DNA from: Methanocalculus sp.
GTDB taxonomy: Archaea; Halobacteriota; Methanomicrobia; Methanomicrobiales; Methanocorpusculaceae
Assembly: GCF_030651615.1 (NCBI RefSeq)
Contig: NZ_JAUSCG010000025.1
Coordinates: 1 to 9,564, forward strand
Direction: 5' to 3'
Length of the DNA: 9,564 nucleotides
Shown: positions 1 through 6,191 of the stretch, one piece after another
How positions within the stretch are numbered: the stretch's first letter is position 1
How the letters are laid out: every line of letters begins with the position of its first letter
Notes under the pieces: model-generated
What the model was told of the DNA's origin: nothing
The model's database searches: none
What the model saw: the letters and a program-made list of their open reading frames with translations, nothing else
Program-made: the position numbers and the translations under genes

Positions 1-658
1 ACCCTATACGATGACTGATCGCCAGCTCAGGGAGACCGAGTTGGCACCACCTCTTTCTGAAACAGATCAGACAGCGTCTTTTCAGAAAAAAATCCTGATA
101 TTCGGCCAGATATATGGCACATACATCCTTGCCGGAGGAGATGATGGAGATCTTATGATCATCGATCAGCATGCAGCACACGAGAAGATCGTCTATGAAA
201 AGCTCCTTCACGGGATAGACGGAAAGGTTGAATCCCAACATCTCCTCGTTCCGGTTACAATACAGCTCACCAGAAAGAATGCCGCACTCATCCTTGATGC
301 GGAGGAGGATCTCTCTTCTGCAGGTTTTATCATTGATGAGTTCGGAGGTGAGACTGTTGCAGTTCGTGCAGTGCCGTCAGGTGGCAGAAGGATTGATGAT
401 CCGGAGGAGATTAAATCCCTTGTAATGGAGCTTATTGAAGGTATCCGGGGACCTGCGGGTGAACGGCGTATGCGTGTTTATAAGACGATAGCATGCAGAG
501 CCGCAATCAAAGGAAATACCCACCTTTCTCAGGAGCAGATGGAACGCCTCATCTCTCAGCTTTTTCATGCCAAACCTCCATATACCTGCCCTCATGGAAG
601 GCCGGCAGTGATCCATTTCACCAGAGAGGATCTTGAACATCTCTTCAGGCGGAGTTAG
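1..658 (+). CDS. mutL: DNA mismatch repair protein MutL, C-terminal part (5' truncated)
   Basis: MutL couples mismatch recognition by MutS to strand incision and downstream repair. The reading frame is open from the first bases of the window, so the N-terminal GHKL ATPase lies upstream and the ATG at 11 is probably internal. Counting from that ATG, the C-terminal dimerisation/endonuclease domain shows the full metal-binding set of nicking MutL proteins: DQHAAHEKIVYE at 52-63 (the DQHA-x2-E-x4-E motif), ACR at 161-163, CPHGRP at 193-198 and FTR at 203-205. By family knowledge this indicates an incision-competent MutL of the type found in organisms without MutH. MutS/MutL occur in only some archaea, including Methanomicrobia, and are generally thought to be bacterial acquisitions. 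The next gene starts 48 bp downstream with its own promoter-like sequence. Family assignment is very secure; only the 5' end is missing. Confidence 0.96.
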   Translation, partial: PYTMTDRQLRETELAPPLSETDQTASFQKKILIFGQIYGTYILAGGDDGDLMIIDQHAAHEKIVYEKLLHGIDGKVESQHLLVPVTIQLTRKNAALILDAEEDLSSAGFIIDEFGGETVAVRAVPSGGRRIDDPEEIKSLVMELIEGIRGPAGERRMRVYKTIACRAAIKGNTHLSQEQMERLISQLFHAKPPYTCPHGRPAVIHFTREDLEHLFRRS

Positions 659-674
659 AGGTAAACGGACAAAT

Positions 675-704
675 CGATATAACGTTCCTCGACTAAACGA
701 TATA
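675..704 (+). promoter_or_regulatory. Candidate archaeal promoter of the glycan cassette (TATA-like GATATAAC, 676-683)
   Basis: The 48-bp gap between mutL and the oxidoreductase holds a TATA-like GATATAAC at 676-683, centred about 26 bp before 705-707. Archaeal transcription usually begins about 25 bp downstream of the box, which would place the start almost on the GTG at 707. No Shine-Dalgarno sequence precedes that GTG, so a leaderless or near-leaderless message is suggested. The heptamer CGATATA occurs twice (675-681 and 698-704); the second copy is too close to the start codon to serve as its TATA box. The prediction is by eye only. Confidence 0.35.
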
Positions 705-706
705 GT

Positions 707-2020
707 GTGAGATGGGCAATTCTTGGCGGTGGGCTTACCGGTGTAACACTCGCCCGGCTTCTGCATGAAGCTGGAGAAGAGCTGATGGTGCTTGAGAAAG
801 AGGAGAATATTGGAGGTCTCTGCCGATCACGTACCTCAGATGGATTCACCTTTGATCTGGGTGGGTCCCATATCATCTTCTCCCGCGACACTGCTGTACT
901 CTCGTTTATGAATGAGGTGCTCCGGTCAAACCGGGCTGAGAGGAAGCGAAATACCAAAATATTCTATAAAGGTCTGATGATCAACTATCCCTTTGAGAAT
1001 GGCCTCTTTGATCTCCCAAAAGAGGACCTCTTCTTCTGTATCAACGAATATATCAAAACTATAATCGCAGCTGAAAAAGGAGATATTCCAGAACCTGCAA
1101 ACTTTAAGGACTGGATCCTCGCAACGTTTGGTCGTGGTATTGCAGAATGTTATATGATCCCCTATAATGAGAAGATCTGGAATTATCCGACAGATCAGAT
1201 GTCAGCTCACTGGATGGAGGGGAGGGTTCCCCGTCCCCCTGTCGAAGATATTATAAAATCAGCAATTGGGATTCCAACTGAAGGCTATACTCATCAGTCA
1301 GTCTTCAGTTACCCAATCGAGGGGGGGATCGAGGCTCTTGTCAGGGCAATTGCAGACCCGGTGAAGAGTACTATCAGAACCAACAGTCAGGTAAACTCTC
1401 TCAGACGGAGAGGAGATATGTGGGTCATAGGAGATGGAAGAGATGAATATACCGCAGATCAGGTCATCTCAACAATCCCGCTTCAACACCTTCTTCCATG
1501 CCTTTCGGATCTGCCCCCCGAAGTGCAGCAGGCATGTGATGCACTTAAGTACAACTCATTGATCAGTGTCTGCATCGGGTTTGCCGGATTGGCACCACCT
1601 CTCTCGTGGGTCTACATTCCTGAGGCAACAAATGGATACTTCAATCGGATCTCATTCCCCTCAAATTATAGTGACGCGGTTGCACCAAAGGGCCATGCGT
1701 CAATCCTTGCCGAGATCACCTACAATGAGGGGGATACAATCTCTTCCCTCTCCGATCAGGAGATCCTGGCTGACACACTAGCAAATCTTACCCGCATGGG
1801 GCTCATCCCGGAGGGGGTAGAGATCGTCCATACCTCGGTTGCCCGATCAACGTTTGCATATGTGGTATATGATCTCGATTATCTGAAAAATATCAGGATC
1901 GTCAGGTCTTATCTCGAGGGAATTGGCATTCACCTCGTTGGGAGGTTCTCGGAGTTTGAGTACCTGAATATGGATGGGTGTATCCGAAGTGCCATGAAGT
2001 TTATGGAGCGTCTTTCATGA
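707..2020 (+). CDS. FAD-dependent oxidoreductase, amine oxidase / UDP-galactopyranose mutase-like
   Basis: This 437-aa flavoprotein begins with a Rossmann dinucleotide-binding fold: GGGLTG at residues 7-12 and an acidic E30 in VLEKEE, where the adenosine ribose normally binds, followed by the GGLCRS segment. The C-terminus has the second FAD-contact pattern, with VGRFSEFEYLNMD followed by a helix. The middle (NYPTDQMSAHWMEGR, then a YPIEGG stretch) resembles COG1232-type proteins found beside glycosyltransferases, which are related to UDP-galactopyranose mutase and protoporphyrinogen oxidase. At 437 aa it is longer than the usual ~370-aa bacterial mutases. The GTG start at 707 is chosen because it puts the Rossmann strand right at the N-terminus. 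The stop overlaps the next start (ATGA at 2017-2020), so it is translationally coupled to two glycosyltransferases. A redox or mutase role on a sugar or isoprenoid-linked substrate is inferred; the substrate is unknown. Confidence 0.85.
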   Translation: MRWAILGGGLTGVTLARLLHEAGEELMVLEKEENIGGLCRSRTSDGFTFDLGGSHIIFSRDTAVLSFMNEVLRSNRAERKRNTKIFYKGLMINYPFENGLFDLPKEDLFFCINEYIKTIIAAEKGDIPEPANFKDWILATFGRGIAECYMIPYNEKIWNYPTDQMSAHWMEGRVPRPPVEDIIKSAIGIPTEGYTHQSVFSYPIEGGIEALVRAIADPVKSTIRTNSQVNSLRRRGDMWVIGDGRDEYTADQVISTIPLQHLLPCLSDLPPEVQQACDALKYNSLISVCIGFAGLAPPLSWVYIPEATNGYFNRISFPSNYSDAVAPKGHASILAEITYNEGDTISSLSDQEILADTLANLTRMGLIPEGVEIVHTSVARSTFAYVVYDLDYLKNIRIVRSYLEGIGIHLVGRFSEFEYLNMDGCIRSAMKFMERLS

Positions 2021-2997
2021 GAGCGAATATTTTTGTTGAGGATATCTTCTTCTTTAAGTATATTGGTTGTTCAACTCTCGCAAAGACATTATATCGTCAG
2101 ATCATCACTCTGGACCATCATGATGTCTCATGGAACTCATATAATGCTGACTTCGATATTGTGCATTATCATAGTTTCGGGCCAATGGCACTCACACACC
2201 GCTCATATAGTAAAGGTGTGAAGCTGCTGACTGCCCACTCGACACCACGGTTAAATGATGGGAATGTCGCTTTTTCCACCTTCATTAATAACCAGTATCC
2301 CAAGATTTATGGAAAATTCGATCATATCATTGCGATCACGCCTCCAAGCCTCCGTGAGATTCAGGCGATGCTCCCGGATATGGAGACGACACTTATCCCA
2401 AATGGTGTGAACCGGGATAAATTCAAACCGGATGAAGGAAAGAGAAAGCGTTTCCGGGAGTATATCGGAGTACATGATCACGATACCATCGTCCTGACGG
2501 TTGCACAGGAAACGCCGAGAAAAGGTATTTATGACTTCCTCAAACTTGCTCAGATGATGCCGGATATCACGTTTGTCTGGGTGGGTGGCTATCCATACAG
2601 CGTCCTCTCAAAAGATTATGCGAAGATTGAGATGATGAAGCGGAGTTCCGGAAAGAATGTCATCTTCACCGGTTTTGTTCCGGATATCACTGATGCATAT
2701 GCAGGGGCGGACATTTTCTTCCTCCCTTCATATGCCGAGATCATGCCGATGGTTCTTCTTGAAGCCCTCTCAACGGGTGTTCCAGTTGTAGCACGTGACA
2801 TACCGGAGTTCCGGGAGGTCTTTGGTGGAGCATCACTCCTCTTTTCAGAGATCAATGAGGCAGAAGCATTCATCCGGGATGAAGTTGAGCTTCGCAGGAT
2901 GAAAGGAATATCAAGGAAATTTACGAAACCCTTTGATATCAGAAGAATTGCAGAAGAGCATATCAAAACCTATCAGAGACTTTCGGAGACGGCATGA
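2017..2997 (+). CDS. Glycosyltransferase family 4 (GT-B fold)
   Basis: This 326-aa protein should transfer a sugar from a nucleotide-sugar to an acceptor at the cytoplasmic face. The N-terminal half has acceptor-domain hallmarks (IVHYHSFGP near 48-56, LTAHSTPR near 71-78, then LIPNGVNRDKF near 126-136). The C-terminal half carries the donor site: AQETPRKG near 163-170, where R168/K169 normally contact the diphosphate, and the EX7E signature as E241 and E249 in EIMPMVLLEALSTGVP. The ATG at 2017 is preferred over an in-frame ATG 39 bp upstream at 1978, because it overlaps the preceding TGA as ATGA, has GGAG (2005-2008) at a reasonable distance, and gives a normal GT4 N-terminus. No signal peptide or membrane segment is evident. 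It sits between a mutase-like flavoprotein and a GT2, overlapping both by 4 bp. The sugar specificity cannot be read from the sequence. Confidence 0.92.
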   Translation: MRANIFVEDIFFFKYIGCSTLAKTLYRQIITLDHHDVSWNSYNADFDIVHYHSFGPMALTHRSYSKGVKLLTAHSTPRLNDGNVAFSTFINNQYPKIYGKFDHIIAITPPSLREIQAMLPDMETTLIPNGVNRDKFKPDEGKRKRFREYIGVHDHDTIVLTVAQETPRKGIYDFLKLAQMMPDITFVWVGGYPYSVLSKDYAKIEMMKRSSGKNVIFTGFVPDITDAYAGADIFFLPSYAEIMPMVLLEALSTGVPVVARDIPEFREVFGGASLLFSEINEAEAFIRDEVELRRMKGISRKFTKPFDIRRIAEEHIKTYQRLSETA

Positions 2998-3692
2998 TCT
3001 CAATTATCGTTCCAACCTATAATGAAGAGTCAAATATCGAACAATGCTTACAGAGCCTGTCAAAGCAGACGATCCCGCGTTCCGAGTATGAGATCATCGT
3101 CGTTGATGGCAATTCTAAAGACCGGACACGGGAGATTGCAGAGCAGTATGCCGACATGGTCTTTATCCAGACCTCGAAGAAGGTGGGTGGAGCGCGAAAC
3201 GACGGGGCTATCGCATCTCATGGAGATATCATTGCAACAACCGATGCCGACTGCATCATCCCACCGGACTGGATTGCCAGGATCATGGCGGGTTTTTCTG
3301 ACCCGGCAGTTGTTCAGCTCTACGGGCTTGTTGAGCCGATAGAGCCCGGCATCAGGCACAAGATATCGCTTGCCCTCGCCAATACCTTCTCCCGGCTCGG
3401 CTACTATACCCACACGCTCTACTACACCCTCGGCTGCAATACGGCATTTCGGCGGGAGGCGTTCTTTGAGGCAGGAATGTACCGCACCATCGATGCCGGG
3501 GACGATCTCGAAATTGCACGAAGAATGAGAGAGATCGGCCGTGTAAAACTGGATGGTAAGCTCAGGGTCAGTTTCTCAATGCGGCGATATGTGCAGTTTG
3601 GGACATTGAAATCGCTGTATGAATGGCTCTATATCACGATCAAGGGCGGGGATGATGAGAAATATCAGTACTCAAAGCGGGAGTATAAGTGA
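2994..3692 (+). CDS. Glycosyltransferase family 2 (GT-A fold)
   Basis: This 232-aa inverting-type GT-A enzyme opens with the classic ISIIVPTYNEESNIEQCL and IIVVDGNSKDRT segments (residues 2-45). A GGARNDG loop follows near 65-71, and the metal/nucleotide-binding DxD is D84-A-D86 in TTDADCIIPPDW. The region GCNTAFRREAFFEAGMY followed by AGDDLEIARRMRE is the acceptor/catalytic part expected of the family. No clear transmembrane helix follows the catalytic domain, so it is a short soluble or peripherally bound version. Translation is coupled to the GT4 gene through the ATGA overlap at 2994-2997. The last 53 bp overlap the minus-strand radical SAM gene, and the stop codon lies in the loop of an inverted repeat. 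With its neighbours it probably builds a short glycan on a lipid or protein carrier; this is inferred from context. Confidence 0.93.
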   Translation: MISIIVPTYNEESNIEQCLQSLSKQTIPRSEYEIIVVDGNSKDRTREIAEQYADMVFIQTSKKVGGARNDGAIASHGDIIATTDADCIIPPDWIARIMAGFSDPAVVQLYGLVEPIEPGIRHKISLALANTFSRLGYYTHTLYYTLGCNTAFRREAFFEAGMYRTIDAGDDLEIARRMREIGRVKLDGKLRVSFSMRRYVQFGTLKSLYEWLYITIKGGDDEKYQYSKREYK

Positions 3693-4743
3693 GGGAGGGG
3701 AGGCGGGACTGAATACTCCCGTCGATCCTGAGGTGTGGGAGTGCACGTTTTAGGATCACTCCCATTTCTTTTAATGAATCATGCGAGATAACCACACCCT
3801 CTCTTCTCATAGCAAGTATCCTATCAACAGCTTTTGGCCCTATACCAGGGACACGTATCAGCTCCTCCCGTGATGCAGATAAGGGATCGATCGGTTTTGA
3901 TCCGGAACAATTGATCTTCGGATCACCGGCCAGAAGCATTCCCTCCTCTCCAAGGGCACCTCTGACCTCATGAAGAGAATATCCATAGGTTCTGACAAGC
4001 GCATCCACTGCATACAACCCTCGTATCCGTGCAGGGCTCGCAGGTGCTGATGCTGCAAGCGGAGTCTGTGGGAGAGGTATAAGACCTGAATAGTATATCC
4101 TTGCGGGAGCATATCTTTGGTACTCCCGATCCATGAATGAGAGGATCTCAGCATCCGTCTCTTCTGCTGCCCCAACAACGATCTGTGTGGTATGCCTGTC
4201 CGGCGCCGCCTCAAAAACCCATGCATGCCTCCTTAACAGATCCGACTCATAGTTCTTGACAGATGCAATCTCGGAGAGGCGGCTCTTGTCTGTTGCTTCA
4301 AGATTGATGCTTATCCGATCTGCCAGTCGTGCCGCTTCAGCGATATCACCACGGAGAGCACCCGGAACAACCTTCAGATGGAGATATCCGGTAAACCCCC
4401 CCTGACGGAGGAGATGCGCTGTCTGAAGCAGATCCTCCATACTCGCCTCTGTATCACGGGGAATCCCGGTCGAGAGGAAGAGACCATCGATCCAATGATT
4501 CCTCCATACTTTGAGGATAAGAGGGGCAAACTCTTCGGGGGAAAATGACACCGGATTCTCATTTTGACAGACTCCGCAGTATGCACAGTCAAAACTGCAT
4601 GATCCGTCGAGAAGCATCTTCAGATACCTGTTCCTGATACGAGTGCATCCCGTCTCGCCGGGAGATAATGTGATATCAAAACAGGTCCTGGAGAGGCGGT
4701 TGAGTTTTCTGAGCTGTTCGGACATCTCTTTGATTATGTACAT
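3640..4743 (-). CDS. Radical SAM protein with C-terminal helix-hairpin-helix (putative DNA modification/repair rSAM)
   Basis: The 367-aa product has the iron-sulfur cluster motif of radical SAM enzymes, CSFDCAYC (C49-x3-C53-x2-C56), with an extra C59. A TIM-barrel-like region follows, and a helix-hairpin-helix near residues 289-335 has the hairpin VPGIGPKA (G300-I-G302). This architecture matches COG4277, whose members are annotated as putative DNA modification/repair radical SAM proteins and in many bacteria sit beside a uracil-DNA-glycosylase-like gene. No such partner is visible here. The HhH suggests non-specific DNA binding, but the reaction is unknown. After the HhH, about 30 residues (from LRIDGSIQ to the end) have no family feature I recognise; they read across into the end of the GT2 gene. 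The start could be ATG 4743 or the in-frame ATG at 4725; a TAATATT element at 4753-4759 would fit a near-leaderless 4725 start. Confidence 0.88.
   Translation of the reverse strand: MYIIKEMSEQLRKLNRLSRTCFDITLSPGETGCTRIRNRYLKMLLDGSCSFDCAYCGVCQNENPVSFSPEEFAPLILKVWRNHWIDGLFLSTGIPRDTEASMEDLLQTAHLLRQGGFTGYLHLKVVPGALRGDIAEAARLADRISINLEATDKSRLSEIASVKNYESDLLRRHAWVFEAAPDRHTTQIVVGAAEETDAEILSFMDREYQRYAPARIYYSGLIPLPQTPLAASAPASPARIRGLYAVDALVRTYGYSLHEVRGALGEEGMLLAGDPKINCSGSKPIDPLSASREELIRVPGIGPKAVDRILAMRREGVVISHDSLKEMGVILKRALPHLRIDGSIQSRLPSLTYTPALSTDISHHPRP
3678..3721 (+). terminator. Inverted repeat spanning the GT2 stop codon (candidate 3' end signal)
   Basis: A perfect 9-bp inverted repeat, CGGGAGTAT (3678-3686) and ATACTCCCG (3713-3721), encloses a 26-nt purine-rich loop that contains the GT2 TGA stop. 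No T-run follows directly. It may stabilise the 3' end of the cassette transcript or work together with the hairpin at 3737-3763. It also lies within the antisense tail of the radical SAM gene. Confidence 0.4.
3737..3772 (+). terminator. Stem-loop with downstream T-rich stretch, candidate terminator of the glycan cassette
   Basis: GGGAGTG (3737-3743) pairs perfectly with CACTCCC (3757-3763) around a 13-nt loop, and ATTTCTTTT follows at 3764-3772. On the plus strand this has the look of a stem-loop terminator about 45 bp past the GT2 stop. It lies inside the coding region for the radical SAM protein's HhH domain, so coding constraint could also explain it. Its arms can pair alternatively with the repeat at 3678-3721, because GGGAGT and ACTCCC each occur twice. 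Confidence 0.4.
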
Positions 4744-4841
4744 CCTGTTTGGTAATATTCCCTGGGTACGGGGGGTGAAAGTGAGCAGACACTCATCAAG
4801 GAGCAGATCAGAAAGGCTATCATCCAGAATCGGGAACCGTT
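4744..4841. promoter_or_regulatory. Divergent promoter region between rSAM-HhH and GHMP genes
   Basis: This 98-bp gap should hold promoters for two genes transcribed outward. TAATATT (4753-4759) contains the self-complementary AATATT and is TATA-like on both strands. Read on the minus strand it would start transcription near 4729, just before the ATG at 4725. On the plus strand a weak GGCTATCA (4815-4822) would start transcription near 4845. A GGGGGTGA (4771-4778) resembles a strong methanogen ribosome-binding site but has no well-spaced ATG after it. An open frame lacking a canonical start also runs through here (see findings). Confidence 0.3.
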
Positions 4842-5930
4842 ATGGGATATACCATGCCAACGATGAAGATCCGTGGGGGTGACCTTGACCTTGTCGAGTA
4901 TGAGTTCATGGCTTTTACTCCGGGAGAGGAGATCAGGACATGCGGGTTTGAGGGGAAGATATCTGCCTCACCACGACAGGGAACCTATACAGCTATTGCA
5001 CCAGCAAGGATTCATCTGACCGTCTTTGATATGAACCGGTTTGCACCCGGCCATCCCGGTGGCGGGGGGCTTGGGTTTGCGCTCAAACTCTACTGCAAAG
5101 CAGAGGTCACCTGTGTGCCGGATGGAATCACCGTGAATCATCCGCGTGCTGCGATCATCCGCCACTTCCTGATGGCGTTTACAAAAGCGGTCGGTTATAC
5201 CGGAGGCTTCTCTGTTACCGCAACCGATCACGGAAAGGAGCATGTAGGGCTTGGTTCAACCAGCACACTTCTGACAGTGGTTGGTCATGCGGCAAATACC
5301 GCAGTTGGCAACCCCCTATCGGCTGACCAGATCCGCCTTCTGATCGGGCATAATTATGTTGAGGAGACCATCGGTGGAGAGGTCGTCTTCGGATTTGAGA
5401 CAGGAGTCGGACCTGCCGTCTCCACGTACGGTGGGATCGGGGTGATGGGAGATGCCCTGTCTCTTGTGTACCGTCATGATTTTGCAGAAGGAAAGAACGT
5501 TTATATCGTCATTCCTCCTTCAGGAGTTTCAAGTGCAGGTGAGCATGAGTTTGACCTCCTGATGACAAAGGCACGAACCCTTGATTACCGGGACCGTGAA
5601 CTGAAGGTCTACCTGATTATGATGGATCTCATCCCGGCGGTTGAACGGGGTGACTTAAAGGCGATCGGCGATATAATGTGGGAGATCGAGTTTCGGGGTT
5701 CAAAACGGGCCGAGATTGAGCACCACAGCTTCGCCCTCTACGAGTATATGAGCCGCCTCCGCGAAGCCGGGTTGGAGTTTGTCGCAATGAGCTCGGTTGG
5801 ACCCGCAATTGCAATAATCACTGATAAGACCAGGAGAGAGATGGAAGCGATCGTCACACCACTCGGCCTTGAGATCGCGGTTGCAACCGAGATCGATAAC
5901 GAGGGTGTAAAGGTGATCCCCCCGGCATGA
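4842..5930 (+). CDS. GHMP-family protein, beta-RFAP synthase-like (methanopterin biosynthesis)
   Basis: Beta-ribofuranosylaminobenzene 5'-phosphate synthase condenses PRPP with 4-hydroxybenzoate in methanopterin biosynthesis and belongs to the GHMP superfamily. This 362-aa protein shows the family pattern: PARIHL at 54-59, a glycine-rich GLGSTST loop at 136-142, RHDF at 211-214 followed by VIPPSGVSSAGEHE, and a C-terminal AMSSVGPAIAIITDK segment. A long poly-glycine stretch (HPGGGGLGF) replaces the usual DGGIGLAL-type motif, and the segment around 170-200 (ETIGGEVV to TGVGPAVSTYGG) is longer and less like the characterised enzyme as I recall it. It may therefore be a paralogue with another substrate rather than RFAP synthase itself. 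Start choice is uncertain among ATG 4842, 4854 and 4863; none has a clear ribosome-binding site. It appears monocistronic, with a hairpin at its stop. Confidence 0.75.
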   Translation: MGYTMPTMKIRGGDLDLVEYEFMAFTPGEEIRTCGFEGKISASPRQGTYTAIAPARIHLTVFDMNRFAPGHPGGGGLGFALKLYCKAEVTCVPDGITVNHPRAAIIRHFLMAFTKAVGYTGGFSVTATDHGKEHVGLGSTSTLLTVVGHAANTAVGNPLSADQIRLLIGHNYVEETIGGEVVFGFETGVGPAVSTYGGIGVMGDALSLVYRHDFAEGKNVYIVIPPSGVSSAGEHEFDLLMTKARTLDYRDRELKVYLIMMDLIPAVERGDLKAIGDIMWEIEFRGSKRAEIEHHSFALYEYMSRLREAGLEFVAMSSVGPAIAIITDKTRREMEAIVTPLGLEIAVATEIDNEGVKVIPPA

Positions 5931-5939
5931 ATGCCGGGG
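5920..5939 (+). terminator. GC-rich hairpin spanning the GHMP gene stop codon
   Basis: CCCCGGCAT (5920-5928) and ATGCCGGGG (5931-5939) form a perfect 9-bp inverted repeat separated by two bases, with the TGA stop (5928-5930) at the apex. In RNA the stem would be about 7 GC-rich pairs with a small loop. No T-run follows, so transcript 3'-end protection or an effect on termination is as likely as transcription termination. Confidence 0.45.
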
Positions 5940-6191
5940 TCTTCCCGGCCATGGAGATGAGGACAGGTTTCAGATCGATCAACAGAAACAATGACACTCC
6001 CCAATTGAAGGGCTCCAGAAAAGAGCTCAGGAATCAAATCAACTCTCAGGATTGTTTACGCCGTTTACGAAATGAGTGAGATTGAAGCAGTTCACATCTA
6101 TCTAATACTCATCCCAACTCCCATCTCCAAACATCCAGATCCCCTCTCCTTATATTCTCAGCCTTCCATCAGTTTCATCTGGTAGATCGGC
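5940..6191. other. Intergenic region upstream of the USP-GNAT gene
   Basis: About 250 bp without a convincing gene. It holds a direct repeat GTTTACG-CC-GTTTACG (6054-6069), a C/T-rich tract (about 6113-6150) and a TATA-like element at 6149-6157. A 37-codon frame from ATG 6072 to TAG 6185 is present but has no ribosome-binding site and an unlikely composition. I saw no RNA gene or long repeat. Confidence 0.5.
6149..6157 (+). promoter_or_regulatory. Candidate TATA box of the USP-GNAT gene
   Basis: CTTATATTC at 6149-6157 lies 35-43 bp before the ATG at 6192. With the usual archaeal spacing, transcription would begin near 6179, giving a leader of about 13 nt that includes a weak GGTAGATC (6181-6188) resembling the GGTGATC complement of the 16S rRNA 3' end. 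Confidence 0.4.

Noticed and set aside
1978..2016. Upstream start for the GT4 gene giving 13 extra residues
   Set aside because: The extension lies wholly within the preceding gene, while ATG 2017 has the ATGA overlap and a better-placed GGAG.
4643..4882. 79-aa plus-strand frame across the divergent region
   Set aside because: Begins antisense to the rSAM gene and becomes a Ser/Arg-rich low-complexity product; no recognisable domain.
5738..6037. 99-aa minus-strand frame over the end of the GHMP gene
   Set aside because: Shadow of the plus-strand gene; no motif and it crosses the stop-centred hairpin.
6072..6185. 37-codon plus-strand frame (MSEIEAVHIYLILIPTP...) just before the USP-GNAT gene
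   Set aside because: No ribosome-binding site, proline/serine-rich composition unlike the neighbours, and it runs through the predicted promoter; most likely non-coding.
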